DNA of 64,000 nt from Corynebacterium glyciniphilum AJ 3170 (GTDB lineage: Bacteria; Actinomycetota; Actinomycetes; Mycobacteriales; Mycobacteriaceae), in contig NZ_CP006842.1 of NCBI RefSeq assembly GCF_000626675.1, positions 3,224,001-3,288,000 on the forward strand, read 5' to 3'. The translations under genes were made by a program, and so were the position numbers. The notes beneath the pieces are model-generated. The model had not been told where the DNA came from and made no database searches. It was given only the letters and a program-made list of their open reading frames with translations. Within the stretch, counting starts at the first letter, position 1. Each line of letters begins with the position of its first letter. Below, one piece after another: positions 27,555-35,979 of the stretch.

Positions 27555-29993
27555 GTGTTCACGACATGGGGAGACATCGCCTTCCGCTTCCGTCGGATCA
27601 TCCCCGCCGTCCTCATCGTGCTGATCGGCGTGCTCTACCTGGGAATCGGCACCCAGTTGGGCGACCGGATGAGCCAGGAAGGCTGGGACGACCCCCACAG
27701 CGACTCGACCCGGGCAGCGCAGATCGAGGAGGAGACCTTCGGCCGTGACGCCTCCGGTGATGTGATCGTCCTGGTCACCAGTAACAGTGCCGACGGTGCC
27801 GCCGACCTGACCGATCCTGCCCTGCAGGAGAACGTCACCAGCCAACTCAACGCGATCGCGGTCGGCCACCAGGACGCCGTCGCCGGGGTGACGAGCTATT
27901 TCGACACCGGGCACGAGCAGATGCTCGCCGAGGACGGCTCCTCCGCCTTCGCCGCGATCAGCCTGCACGGCAGCGAGGACGAGGTCCTCAAGAACTTCCG
28001 GGACATCGAGGACGACCTGAACAACATCAGCGTCGACGGTGCGACGGTCGAGATCGGTGGCGCCACGGCCGTCGCCGGTGCACTTGATTCGGGCATGGGC
28101 GACGACATCCAGCGCGCCGAGCTGATCGGTCTTCCGGTGGTCGCCCTGCTCCTGCTGGTCATCTTCGGCAGCGTGGTCGCCGCCTGCATGCCGTTGATCG
28201 TCGGGATCCTGTCGATTCTTGGTTCCATGGGCATCCTGTCGGTCCTGGCCGGCTTCACCCAGGTCAATACCTTCTCCCAGTCGGTGGTGACGCTGCTGGG
28301 CCTCGGGTTGGCGATCGACTACGGCTTGTTCATGGTCTCCCGCTTCCGTGAGGAGCTTGCCGAGGGCAATGACACCCGCACGGCGGTACGCAACACCACA
28401 GCCTCGGCGGGCAAGACGGTGGTGTTCTCTGCCCTGATGGTGGCGGTGGCACTGTCGAGCCTGCTGATGTTCCCGCAGGCCTTCCTGAAATCGGTGGCCT
28501 ACGGCGCGATCTCCGCGGTCGGGCTCGCCGCCCTGATCAGTGTGGCCGTGCTGCCGAGTATCTTCTCGATGCTGGGCCACCGGATCGACAAGTGGACGAT
28601 CATCCGCCGCGGACGGACCCGCGAGGCGACCGTACAGTCCTGGTGGGGCAAGGTCCCCGCCTTCGCGATGAAGCATGCGAAGCTGATGACAGTGGGCCTC
28701 GTCGCCCTGTTGATCCTGCTGACCATCCCGCTCAGCGGGGTGAAGTTCGGCGGTATCAACGAGACCTACCTGCCGCCGGACAACACCACACGTGTCGCCC
28801 AGGCCCACTTCGACGAGAACTTCCCGGAGTTCCGCACCGACCCGGTGAAGCTGGTCATCGAAGGCGACAACACCGCAGTGGGCGAGGTCTTCCAGAAGGC
28901 CAATGCTGTTGAGGGCCTGACCGGGGACTTCCAGGTCTCCCGTCCGACGCAGGACGGCGTGACCGTCCTGTCCGCCGGAATCACCGACCGTGACGACAAT
29001 GACCGGATCGTCAACGAACTCCGCGACATAGGTCACGGTCTCACCGCTGACGGCGAGGTCCTCGTCGCCGGCACCCCGGCGATGGAGGTCGAGTCGATCG
29101 AGGCTCTCTTCGACAAACTGCCGTGGATGCTGGTGTACATCATCGCCGCCACATTCATCCTGCTGTCCCTGGTATTCGGTTCGGTGATCCTGCCTGCCAA
29201 GGCGGTGATCATGAACATCCTCGGTACCGGAGCAACGCTCGGTATCTTAACCGCGCTGTTCGTCGACGGTGTCGGTGCGGACCTGTTCAACTTCTCACCG
29301 GGCCCGTTGATGAGTCCGGTGCTGGTCCTCATTGTGGCGATCATCTACGGGTTGTCGACGGACTACGAGGTGTTCCTGGTGTCCAGAATGGTCGAGGCCC
29401 GGGCTCACGGGGCCTCGACACCGCGGGCCATCAGATTCGGCACCGCCACCACCGGTGGCATCATCACCGCGGCGGCGTTGATCATGATCGTCGTCGCCGG
29501 GGCCTTCGCGTTCTCCGACATCGTGATGATGAAGTACATCGCCTTCGGCATGATCGCCGCACTGGTCATCGATGCCACGGTGATCCGCATGCTGCTCGTC
29601 CCGGCCGTGATGTACCTGTTGCGCGAAGACTGCTGGTGGGCTCCGAAGTGGGTCACCGCACTGTCGAAGAGAATCGGCCACAACGAGCGGCTCGAGGGCT
29701 TCAGTCACGACAGCGGTCCCCCCGCACAGTCCGCTGCCCCGGCCGAGCCCGTCACCGTCGGTGCACCAGCGGAAGAGACAGGCACCGCGCAGGTCTCCCC
29801 CGTGGACGGTCCGGTGGTTTCACGCTCACCTATCCCCGAGACCCGCGCGGCCGACGCGACCGAGGCAGCCGACGCGCCGGATCATGACGCCGACTCCTAC
29901 GGCGCTCACTCAACCTCGGACGACGCGATCCCCTTCAGTGAACTCATGCGTCGTCTGCAGGAGGAGCAGCGTCCCGGGAACCGGGAGCGCTGA
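27555..29993 (+). CDS. cmpL1: MmpL family transporter, trehalose monomycolate exporter
   Basis: The 812-residue RND-type transporter moves trehalose monomycolate across the inner membrane using the proton gradient. It has twelve transmembrane helices in two halves, each with a large extracytoplasmic loop. The proton-relay Asp-Tyr pairs are at residues 255-256 (GLAIDYGLFMVSRFREE) and 603-604 (LSTDYEVFLVSRM), as in MmpL3. The start is GTG at 27555 after AAAGGAG. The last 100 residues are a Pro/Ala-rich cytoplasmic tail like that of MmpL3. The synteny with the trmB and NYN genes and the mycolate operon supports the CmpL1 assignment. Confidence 0.93.
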   Translation: MFTTWGDIAFRFRRIIPAVLIVLIGVLYLGIGTQLGDRMSQEGWDDPHSDSTRAAQIEEETFGRDASGDVIVLVTSNSADGAADLTDPALQENVTSQLNAIAVGHQDAVAGVTSYFDTGHEQMLAEDGSSAFAAISLHGSEDEVLKNFRDIEDDLNNISVDGATVEIGGATAVAGALDSGMGDDIQRAELIGLPVVALLLLVIFGSVVAACMPLIVGILSILGSMGILSVLAGFTQVNTFSQSVVTLLGLGLAIDYGLFMVSRFREELAEGNDTRTAVRNTTASAGKTVVFSALMVAVALSSLLMFPQAFLKSVAYGAISAVGLAALISVAVLPSIFSMLGHRIDKWTIIRRGRTREATVQSWWGKVPAFAMKHAKLMTVGLVALLILLTIPLSGVKFGGINETYLPPDNTTRVAQAHFDENFPEFRTDPVKLVIEGDNTAVGEVFQKANAVEGLTGDFQVSRPTQDGVTVLSAGITDRDDNDRIVNELRDIGHGLTADGEVLVAGTPAMEVESIEALFDKLPWMLVYIIAATFILLSLVFGSVILPAKAVIMNILGTGATLGILTALFVDGVGADLFNFSPGPLMSPVLVLIVAIIYGLSTDYEVFLVSRMVEARAHGASTPRAIRFGTATTGGIITAAALIMIVVAGAFAFSDIVMMKYIAFGMIAALVIDATVIRMLLVPAVMYLLREDCWWAPKWVTALSKRIGHNERLEGFSHDSGPPAQSAAPAEPVTVGAPAEETGTAQVSPVDGPVVSRSPIPETRAADATEAADAPDHDADSYGAHSTSDDAIPFSELMRRLQEEQRPGNRER

Positions 29994-30001
29994 CGGACAC
30001 C

Positions 30002-31270
30002 ATGGCAGCAGAGCACTCGAGAAACCGTCTCCGACACCGGTGGCGCATGATCGTTCACTGGTTGAAGGATCCACGCGTCCGGGCACTACTCACGCTCATG
30101 CTGCTGGGTGCCATCATCTTCCTGGCGCGCGACCACTACCACTTCCTCGAAGAGGGGTGGGCGGCGATGCTGCAGGCCAACAACTGGTACATTCTCGCCG
30201 CCGTGGCAGCGATGGGCCTGTCGATGCTGGCGCAGGCTGAGGTGATGGTCGCCCTGTTACGTCCTGCCGGCGTCCCGGTGAAGCGCACCAGTGCCAACGC
30301 CCTGGGACTGTCGGCCAACGCATGGTCATCCACGTTCCCCGGCGGCCCTGCGATCTCTGCGGCGATGATTTTCCGCGAGCAGATGAAGTGGGGTGCCACC
30401 GGTGTGATCGCCAGCTGGTACCTGGTGATCTCCGGGGCCCTGTCCGGGGCGAGCATGGCGATCCTCGGATTCGGGGCCGTGTTCTTCCTGCAGGCGAATG
30501 TGCACGTGTTCTCGCTCACCGCCTCCCTCATCGCCCTCATCGCCCTGACCCTGGCGGCGAACTGGGTCGCCCGTCACCCGGACAAGGTCCAGTCCGGACT
30601 GCTGTCCGCCATGACCTGGTTCAACCGGAAGCGGAAGAAACCGCTCGACCGGTTCCACAGTCAGATCCACAGCTTCTCCGACCAGCTCCGGGCGGTGGAT
30701 CTGTCACCAAAATGGCTCGGTTACGCCGTCTCTGTCTCACTGCTCAACTGGGTGCTCGAGATCGTCTGTCTCTTCCTCTGCATCCTGGCCATCGGCGCAG
30801 AACCCAGCGTCGCCGGAGCTGTCCTCGCCTTCATCACGGCGAAGTTGATCGGCCAGGCGCAGATCACTCCGGGTGGTCTCGGCCCGGTCGACATCACACT
30901 CACCACCATGCTGGTGGGTACCGCCGGACTGGGGTCCGGCCAGGCTGTGGCCGCCGTGATCGTCTTCCGTATGATCAGTTTCGCCCTGCTCACGCTGGTC
31001 GGCTGGCTGGTGTTCCTCTGGACGTTCGTCCGTCCGGAGGAGGAGAACAACGCCGCCGAGGCCGAAAAGTCGGATACGCCGCAGCAGCGTTCCGGCAGGG
31101 GCTTGACCGTCCGCCAGATCACCGGCGGCTCCGCAGCGAGGGGGCAACGGCACGCCAGAGACACGCAGGACGACGCCATCGATCGTCTCCCCCACTATCC
31201 TGACCACCAGGCCCGTGACGCACAGCCCCGGAACTTCACTGAGTCGCCGGAGACTGATCCGGAGGGATGA
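30002..31270 (+). CDS. YbhN/UPF0104 (lysylphosphatidylglycerol synthase-like) membrane protein
   Basis: The 422-residue polytopic protein belongs to the UPF0104 group related to the flippase domain of lysylphosphatidylglycerol synthases. About eight to ten helices are visible, with the conserved segments GLSANAWSSTFPGGPAIS and AKLIGQAQITPGGLGPVD. The C-terminal 75 residues are hydrophilic and basic. It starts eight bases after the MmpL gene and is likely co-transcribed. Corynebacteria keep this gene next to the mycolate exporter. A lipid-transfer role is plausible, but unproven here. Confidence 0.85.
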   Translation: MAAEHSRNRLRHRWRMIVHWLKDPRVRALLTLMLLGAIIFLARDHYHFLEEGWAAMLQANNWYILAAVAAMGLSMLAQAEVMVALLRPAGVPVKRTSANALGLSANAWSSTFPGGPAISAAMIFREQMKWGATGVIASWYLVISGALSGASMAILGFGAVFFLQANVHVFSLTASLIALIALTLAANWVARHPDKVQSGLLSAMTWFNRKRKKPLDRFHSQIHSFSDQLRAVDLSPKWLGYAVSVSLLNWVLEIVCLFLCILAIGAEPSVAGAVLAFITAKLIGQAQITPGGLGPVDITLTTMLVGTAGLGSGQAVAAVIVFRMISFALLTLVGWLVFLWTFVRPEEENNAAEAEKSDTPQQRSGRGLTVRQITGGSAARGQRHARDTQDDAIDRLPHYPDHQARDAQPRNFTESPETDPEG

Positions 31271-32519
31271 CCTTACTGTGGCTGACGGTCGACTGACCGG
31301 TTGCCGCATCAGGCGTTGGATCAGTCCCGGAGTGTCCTGCCGTCCACCGGAGAAACCACCCGAGGCACACGGCCTTTCCCGCAGGACGATATGCGTGTAC
31401 CGCAGCGACGATGAGGAGCGGCAGAACAAAATAGCCTTCCCGGGCCGTGGGGGCGAGCAGGAACAGGGCGGTAAAACCTGCCGCCGTGCACGTGGCCACT
31501 GTGGTGATCTCCAGTCGTTGAGTAGTCAGCACCCACAGCAACCCGCCTGCCACGCCCGCAAGAACACCGTAGGGAAACCACGACAACGCCGGGACATCGT
31601 GGACCAGTCCACCTAGCAGAGAGTCACCCGCAGGAGTCGGTACAACCCCGCGTCCGAGCGGGAACCCCAGAGTGTGGTGCACAAATCCCCCGAGGTCGGC
31701 GCCTGTTCCGCAGAAGGTCACCACCACTGCCACCCCTGCTGCACCGACGGCGGCGAGGCTCGCCGCCCGCCGTGAATAACGACGCCACAGCACGATGACC
31801 ACGACGGCCAGAACCGGTGCGGCAGTCCATTTCATCGCCACAGCGACCCCCACGGCCGTTCCCGCCACCCCGTGCCGCCCGCTAACAGCCGCCGCCAGCG
31901 CCAGAATCACCGCACCGGTCACCGGAAGATCAACCCCGCTGCTCGCCACTGTCACTGCCACCAGTGGCGATCCGGCCGCCACCAGGAGAAGACGATGACC
32001 TGTTGTGCGAGGCCTCCCGACCAACCGCCGGGCACACACCAGACACGCCACGAGGACAGCGGCGCACCACAACCGCGGATCGGTGAGCATTCCGTCGCCC
32101 CACCATGCTCGCGGCAGTCCGATGACCGCCATCATCGGTGAGTAGGGGTTATAGTCCCCGACGTCCGTCGGGGACACGGCATACGGCGTTCCCTCGTCGA
32201 GCAGGCGTCGCGCTGACTCAGCGACCACCCGGACTTCCAGTTGCCCCGTCGCTGTCAGAAGAATGGTGGGCAGCATGAGGGCCCCTGCGACAACCGACCA
32301 CAGCAGGTGCGGGTGCAGACGTCCACCGGCCCGGGTGCGTTGGCTCGCGAGCGTCACGACTGCTGCCGTCGCATAGGTGACCACGGCGCAGACGCCCCAT
32401 ACCCGGTGTGGCTGCTGTGTCGTCTCCATGGCGAGAACCAGGGAGAAGACGGCGAAGCCCGTAAACAAAACGGGTAACGGGGACATCCAGGGTCGGCACA
32501 GGCGCTCAGTGGTGGACAT
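31236..32519 (-). CDS. GT87 family polyprenol-phosphate-dependent glycosyltransferase
   Basis: The protein (427 residues from the ATG at 32519) is a multi-helix GT-C type membrane enzyme resembling GT87/DUF2029 mannosyltransferases. After the first helices it has the hydrophilic loop DVGDYNPYSPMMAV and, later, AMKWTAAPVLAVV, followed by PTAREGYFVLPLL. Such enzymes use a polyprenyl-phosphate sugar to build extracytoplasmic glycans such as lipomannan. An in-frame GTG at 32606 would add 29 residues, but the ribosome site there is poor. Its end overlaps the tail of the UPF0104 gene by 35 bases. The substrate is not determined. Confidence 0.75.
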   Translation of the reverse strand: MSTTERLCRPWMSPLPVLFTGFAVFSLVLAMETTQQPHRVWGVCAVVTYATAAVVTLASQRTRAGGRLHPHLLWSVVAGALMLPTILLTATGQLEVRVVAESARRLLDEGTPYAVSPTDVGDYNPYSPMMAVIGLPRAWWGDGMLTDPRLWCAAVLVACLVCARRLVGRPRTTGHRLLLVAAGSPLVAVTVASSGVDLPVTGAVILALAAAVSGRHGVAGTAVGVAVAMKWTAAPVLAVVVIVLWRRYSRRAASLAAVGAAGVAVVVTFCGTGADLGGFVHHTLGFPLGRGVVPTPAGDSLLGGLVHDVPALSWFPYGVLAGVAGGLLWVLTTQRLEITTVATCTAAGFTALFLLAPTAREGYFVLPLLIVAAVHAYRPAGKAVCLGWFLRWTAGHSGTDPTPDAATGQSTVSHSKVIPPDQSPATQ

Positions 32520-32650
32520 GTCCGCCACGCTATGGCCGCTCCTCCGGCTGCTGTGCCGAGAGGGAACTAAGAGGGAGCTGACTCTACCCTCATGTGTGTT
32601 GTCCACGGGGACGGATCCGGGAGCGGCAGCGGTACATCACGACAACGACC

Positions 32651-32656
32651 TAGAAT
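32651..32656 (+). promoter_or_regulatory. -10 element, probably giving a leaderless DUF3054 transcript
   Basis: TAGAAT ends seven bases before the ATG at 32664, so transcription would begin at or next to the start codon. There is no ribosome site before this ATG, as expected for a leaderless mRNA. Confidence 0.5.
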
Positions 32657-32663
32657 AGGCGTC

Positions 32664-33086
32664 ATGACGAACTCCCCCGATGCGACGTCCGGACCCACCG
32701 GTCCGCTCTCCGCCACTGCCGGTACCGCAACGTCGATGGCACTGGCCATCGACGCCATCGCCGTCCTGCTGTTCGCCCTGCTGGGCAAGCTCTTCCACAA
32801 CACCGACGGCTTCAGCGTCCTGGGGTGGCTGGGAACAGCCTGGCCTTTCCTCCTCGGATTGGCGGTCGCCTGGGCTCTCCTGATGACCGGGGTCGTCCGT
32901 CCGGCACCGGGAACGGGGCTGGGAATCCTGATTATCACCTGGTTCGTCGGTATCGTGGTGCGCAGCATCGTGAATGTCTCGGTGGCGTGGGGGTTCGTCC
33001 TGACATCGCTGATTTTCCTGGGTATCCTGCTGATCGGCTGGCGCGCCGTCGCCTCCTTCGTCACCCGGCGGCAGCCCACGTCCTGA
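32664..33086 (+). CDS. DUF3054 membrane protein
   Basis: The 140-residue protein has four transmembrane helices and the DUF3054 pattern: AIDAIAVLLFALLGKLFHNT early on, then GWLGTAWPFLLGLAVAWAL, and the C-terminal helix ending in RRQPTS. The start at 32664 was chosen because the preceding bases hold a -10 element at leaderless spacing; an upstream ATG at 32592 would read through promoter sequence. It converges with the LysR gene and overlaps its end by 26 bases. The function is unknown. Confidence 0.85.
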   Translation: MTNSPDATSGPTGPLSATAGTATSMALAIDAIAVLLFALLGKLFHNTDGFSVLGWLGTAWPFLLGLAVAWALLMTGVVRPAPGTGLGILIITWFVGIVVRSIVNVSVAWGFVLTSLIFLGILLIGWRAVASFVTRRQPTS

Positions 33087-33972
33087 CGAACTCCAGGAAT
33101 CCGTCGACCGGTGCCACCAGGTCCGTCCCTGCCCCGGCTGTCGGCGTGGACCAGACGATACCGAGTTCACGCACACGGTCTGTATCCAGAGGAATGACCG
33201 ACATGCCTGCCATCTGCAGGTTCGGATCCCCCAGCGGAAGGAGTGCGACACCGAGGCCGGCAGTCACCAGGCCCGCCACCGTGGTCAACTCCATGGACTC
33301 GAAGACCAGTCGCGGACGAAAACCGCTGTCCGCGGCTAGTGTGTCGAGCAAGAGCCTCGTCCCGTAGCCCTCCAGCATCGCCACGAACGGCTCATCCGCC
33401 GCCTCGGCGAGATCGATCGTCGTCCGTCCTGCCCACCGGTGCCCGGACGCCACGGCAAGACCGAGACGTTGTTCCGCCAGTTCCTCCCATCCCACCTGGC
33501 CGGACGCAACCTGGCTGGTGGGACACGGGCCGACGATCGCCAGATCGACCGTGCCCGCGGTCACCTGGTCCACCAGGTCGAGCGCGGCTCCCTGCACCAG
33601 CTCGAAATCCACCGTCGGCCGGTGCGTACGGAACTCCCGGAGCAGATCAGGCACCAGCCACGTCCCCAGTGAATGCATGAAACCGAGGCGAACGGTACCG
33701 CGTTCCGGATCGACCAGACGCCGCACCTCCTCCACCCCGGCCCGCCACGTGGCGCATGTGGCCCGGGCCGACGCGGCAAGCACCTCGCCCCGCCGGTTGA
33801 GCACCAGGTGGCGACCATGGCGGTCGAAGAGCTCCGCACCCACCCTGCGTTCGAGCGCCGCGAGTCTCCGCGACAGCGTCGACTGGCTCACACCCGTCGC
33901 CACCGCCGTGTCCACCATGTTCCCGGTCTCCACGAGATCCAGGAACCAGTCGAGTTCCACGGGGCCGGCCAC
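33061..33972 (-). CDS. LysR family transcriptional regulator
   Basis: The 303-residue regulator has an N-terminal helix-turn-helix (residues about 5-62, VATGVSQSTLSRRLAALERR) and a LysR substrate-binding domain from about residue 90. It is divergent from an MFS transporter gene, the classical arrangement for a LysR activator of its neighbour. The intergenic region holds a 9-bp inverted repeat (33989-34025) that is a candidate binding site. The effector is not known. Confidence 0.93.
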   Translation of the reverse strand: MAGPVELDWFLDLVETGNMVDTAVATGVSQSTLSRRLAALERRVGAELFDRHGRHLVLNRRGEVLAASARATCATWRAGVEEVRRLVDPERGTVRLGFMHSLGTWLVPDLLREFRTHRPTVDFELVQGAALDLVDQVTAGTVDLAIVGPCPTSQVASGQVGWEELAEQRLGLAVASGHRWAGRTTIDLAEAADEPFVAMLEGYGTRLLLDTLAADSGFRPRLVFESMELTTVAGLVTAGLGVALLPLGDPNLQMAGMSVIPLDTDRVRELGIVWSTPTAGAGTDLVAPVDGFLEFVRTWAAAG

Positions 33973-33988
33973 GTCCCCTCCTCCTGAT

Positions 33989-34025
33989 ATGCATTAAACG
34001 GGACAGAACTGACATGTTAATGCAT
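33989..34025. promoter_or_regulatory. Inverted repeat between LysR and MFS genes, candidate LysR site
   Basis: ATGCATTAA (33989-33997) is mirrored by TTAATGCAT (34017-34025). A likely -10 for the MFS gene (TATGAT, 34026-34031) directly abuts the right arm, so bound LysR would touch RNA polymerase. Confidence 0.6.
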
Positions 34026-34061
34026 TATGATCGTCAGCGTCGTGTGACCACCATAGAGACC

Positions 34062-35279
34062 ATGGACGCGACCGACCCTGAAACTCCTGCAGAACCCCCG
34101 GCAGGCCTCTCCCCCGGCGACGCCGGTTACCGCCGGATCATGATCGCCGCCGCCACCGCAGGCTTGGCGAGCTTCAATGCCATGTACCTCACCCAGTCCG
34201 TCCTCCCCGCGATCCATGACGGGCTGAGGGTCTCCCCCACCACCGCCGCACTCACCGTGTCCGCGACCACCGGCATGCTCGCCGTCGCCGTCATCCCCGT
34301 CAGCATCCTTTCCGAGAGGGTCGGACGACGTCGGGTACTTCAGGTGTCCGTCATCATGGCTACCGCGCTCAGCCTGCTTCTCGCCGCCGCTCCCGGCATC
34401 GGCGCACTGGTCGGGTTACGCGCACTGCAGGGCATCGCCGTCGCCGGGGTGCCTGCAGTGATGATGAGCTTCCTCTCCGAAGAGATCCGCCAGGAGCATC
34501 TGGGGCGTGTAATGGGCCTCTACATCGCCGGAACCACGCTGGGCGGTCTACTGGGACGTCTTGTGCCGTCCAGCGTGTTGGAGTTCACCGACTGGCGGGG
34601 TGCCGTCCTGGCGGGCGGAGCCGTCGCCTTCCTCCTCGGCGTGGTGTGTGCGTGGGCGCTGCCACCGCAGCGGAATTTCGTGCCGAAGAAGATCACTCTG
34701 CGCCATGAACTCGACGCATTCCGACGGCACTGGAACGACCGACGTCTCGTCGCCCTGTTCATCCTCCCGTTTCTGATGATGGGCGTCTTTGTCTCGCTGT
34801 ACAACTACCTGGGATTCCGCCTGACCGGACAGTTCGGCCTCCCCGAGGCCGTGGCCGGGGCGGTGTTCATCCTCTACCTTTCCGGCACCTGGTCCTCCGC
34901 CCGTGCCGGAGCACTCGTCGCCAAGTACGGGGCGGCGCGGGTCCTGGTCACCGGTGTCGCCCTGACTACCGCAGGACTCCTCCTCGCTCTCGTACCGAAC
35001 CTCGTGGTCACGGTGGTCGGCGTGCTCGTATTCACCGCCAGCTTCTTCGCCGTCCACTCGACTGCGTCGACGTTGGTCGGACAGATCGCCGACCGGGACC
35101 GCGCAGAAGCGTCGTCGACCTACGTGATGAGCTACTACCTGGGTTCGTCGGTGATCGGCTGGCTGTCCGGATACTTCTTCCAGATCGGATGGGTCGCACT
35201 GATCCTGACACTCGCGGCGCTACAGATATCCGCCCTGGTATTATGCCTGCTCAGCACCAGCAAGACTGGACGATCGTGA
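34062..35279 (+). CDS. MFS transporter
   Basis: The 405-residue transporter has twelve transmembrane helices and the MFS motif A-like loop SERVGRRRVLQVS between helices 2 and 3 (about residues 88-100). It resembles the YnfM/CmlA-like drug or metabolite efflux group. The ATG at 34062 is preferred over in-frame ATGs at 34014 and 34020, which lie inside or upstream of the -10 region and the inverted repeat. It is controlled, by position, by the divergent LysR gene. The substrate is unknown. Confidence 0.88.
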   Translation: MDATDPETPAEPPAGLSPGDAGYRRIMIAAATAGLASFNAMYLTQSVLPAIHDGLRVSPTTAALTVSATTGMLAVAVIPVSILSERVGRRRVLQVSVIMATALSLLLAAAPGIGALVGLRALQGIAVAGVPAVMMSFLSEEIRQEHLGRVMGLYIAGTTLGGLLGRLVPSSVLEFTDWRGAVLAGGAVAFLLGVVCAWALPPQRNFVPKKITLRHELDAFRRHWNDRRLVALFILPFLMMGVFVSLYNYLGFRLTGQFGLPEAVAGAVFILYLSGTWSSARAGALVAKYGAARVLVTGVALTTAGLLLALVPNLVVTVVGVLVFTASFFAVHSTASTLVGQIADRDRAEASSTYVMSYYLGSSVIGWLSGYFFQIGWVALILTLAALQISALVLCLLSTSKTGRS

Positions 35280-35409
35280 TGCAGCACACTACAATTTACG
35301 AATTCTTCACAGAAACAAGTACGACAGCGATACGATGATCCGAAGTCGGCTTCATATTTACTAACCGAGGGTTCCGCAGACAGCGTCCCTCACCTACGGA
35401 GGAACGAAC

Positions 35410-35979
35410 ATGGGACATATCAAGGGAAAGCGGTTCGCCGGGGTCATGGCAGTCGGACTCCTGGCCACGGCCGGTGTCGGCGTGGCCATGGCCCAGGGCG
35501 GTTTGTCCGCCAACCTGGCCCTGTCCAACACGATCTTCAACCAGGAGGTCAGCAACCTCGATGCCACCGATGTCTCGATTTTCGGTGGTACCGACAGCCA
35601 GCATGACGGCGACACCGGCGTCGCCCGGCTGATCTTCGCTGACGCGACGATCTCCGACATGTGCATGACCGCACCGTTGAACCTCCCCGGCCTGGGCGAG
35701 AAGCGCTTCCAGATGCTCGTGCCCGGTGAGAACACCACCGCCGAGCACCTGGTGCTCGGTGCCCCCGGCCTCGTCGGTGGCCTGACCCTGAACAATGCCC
35801 AGATCGGTGTCGACGCGAGCCAGCTCGACGATGAGGCTCCCGCCGGCTCGTGGGGCCTGCACGCCGATAGTCTCAACGGTTGGGACCAGGTCATCAAGGC
35901 CAGCTCTATCGCGGCGGACAAGTTGACTGCTGCCGGAGCCAAGGTGGGAGTTGTCTCCGTCGACGAGGCTGAGTGCTGA
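35410..35979 (+). CDS. DUF6230 family exported protein
   Basis: The 189-residue protein has an N-terminal signal/anchor helix (residues about 9-28, RFAGVMAVGLLATAGVGVAM) and a beta-rich body with no cysteines except a Cys in DMCMTAPL and the final Cys. This matches the DUF6230 family, found in actinobacteria next to DUF6114 genes. The ribosome site is GGAGGAACGAAC before ATG. It shares one base (TGATG) with the following DUF6114 gene, so both are co-translated. The function is not established; it is likely a surface or lipid-binding component. Confidence 0.75.
   Translation: MGHIKGKRFAGVMAVGLLATAGVGVAMAQGGLSANLALSNTIFNQEVSNLDATDVSIFGGTDSQHDGDTGVARLIFADATISDMCMTAPLNLPGLGEKRFQMLVPGENTTAEHLVLGAPGLVGGLTLNNAQIGVDASQLDDEAPAGSWGLHADSLNGWDQVIKASSIAADKLTAAGAKVGVVSVDEAEC

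Noticed and set aside
34014..34061. Earlier start for the MFS transporter
   Set aside because: These codons overlap the inverted repeat and the likely -10 element.
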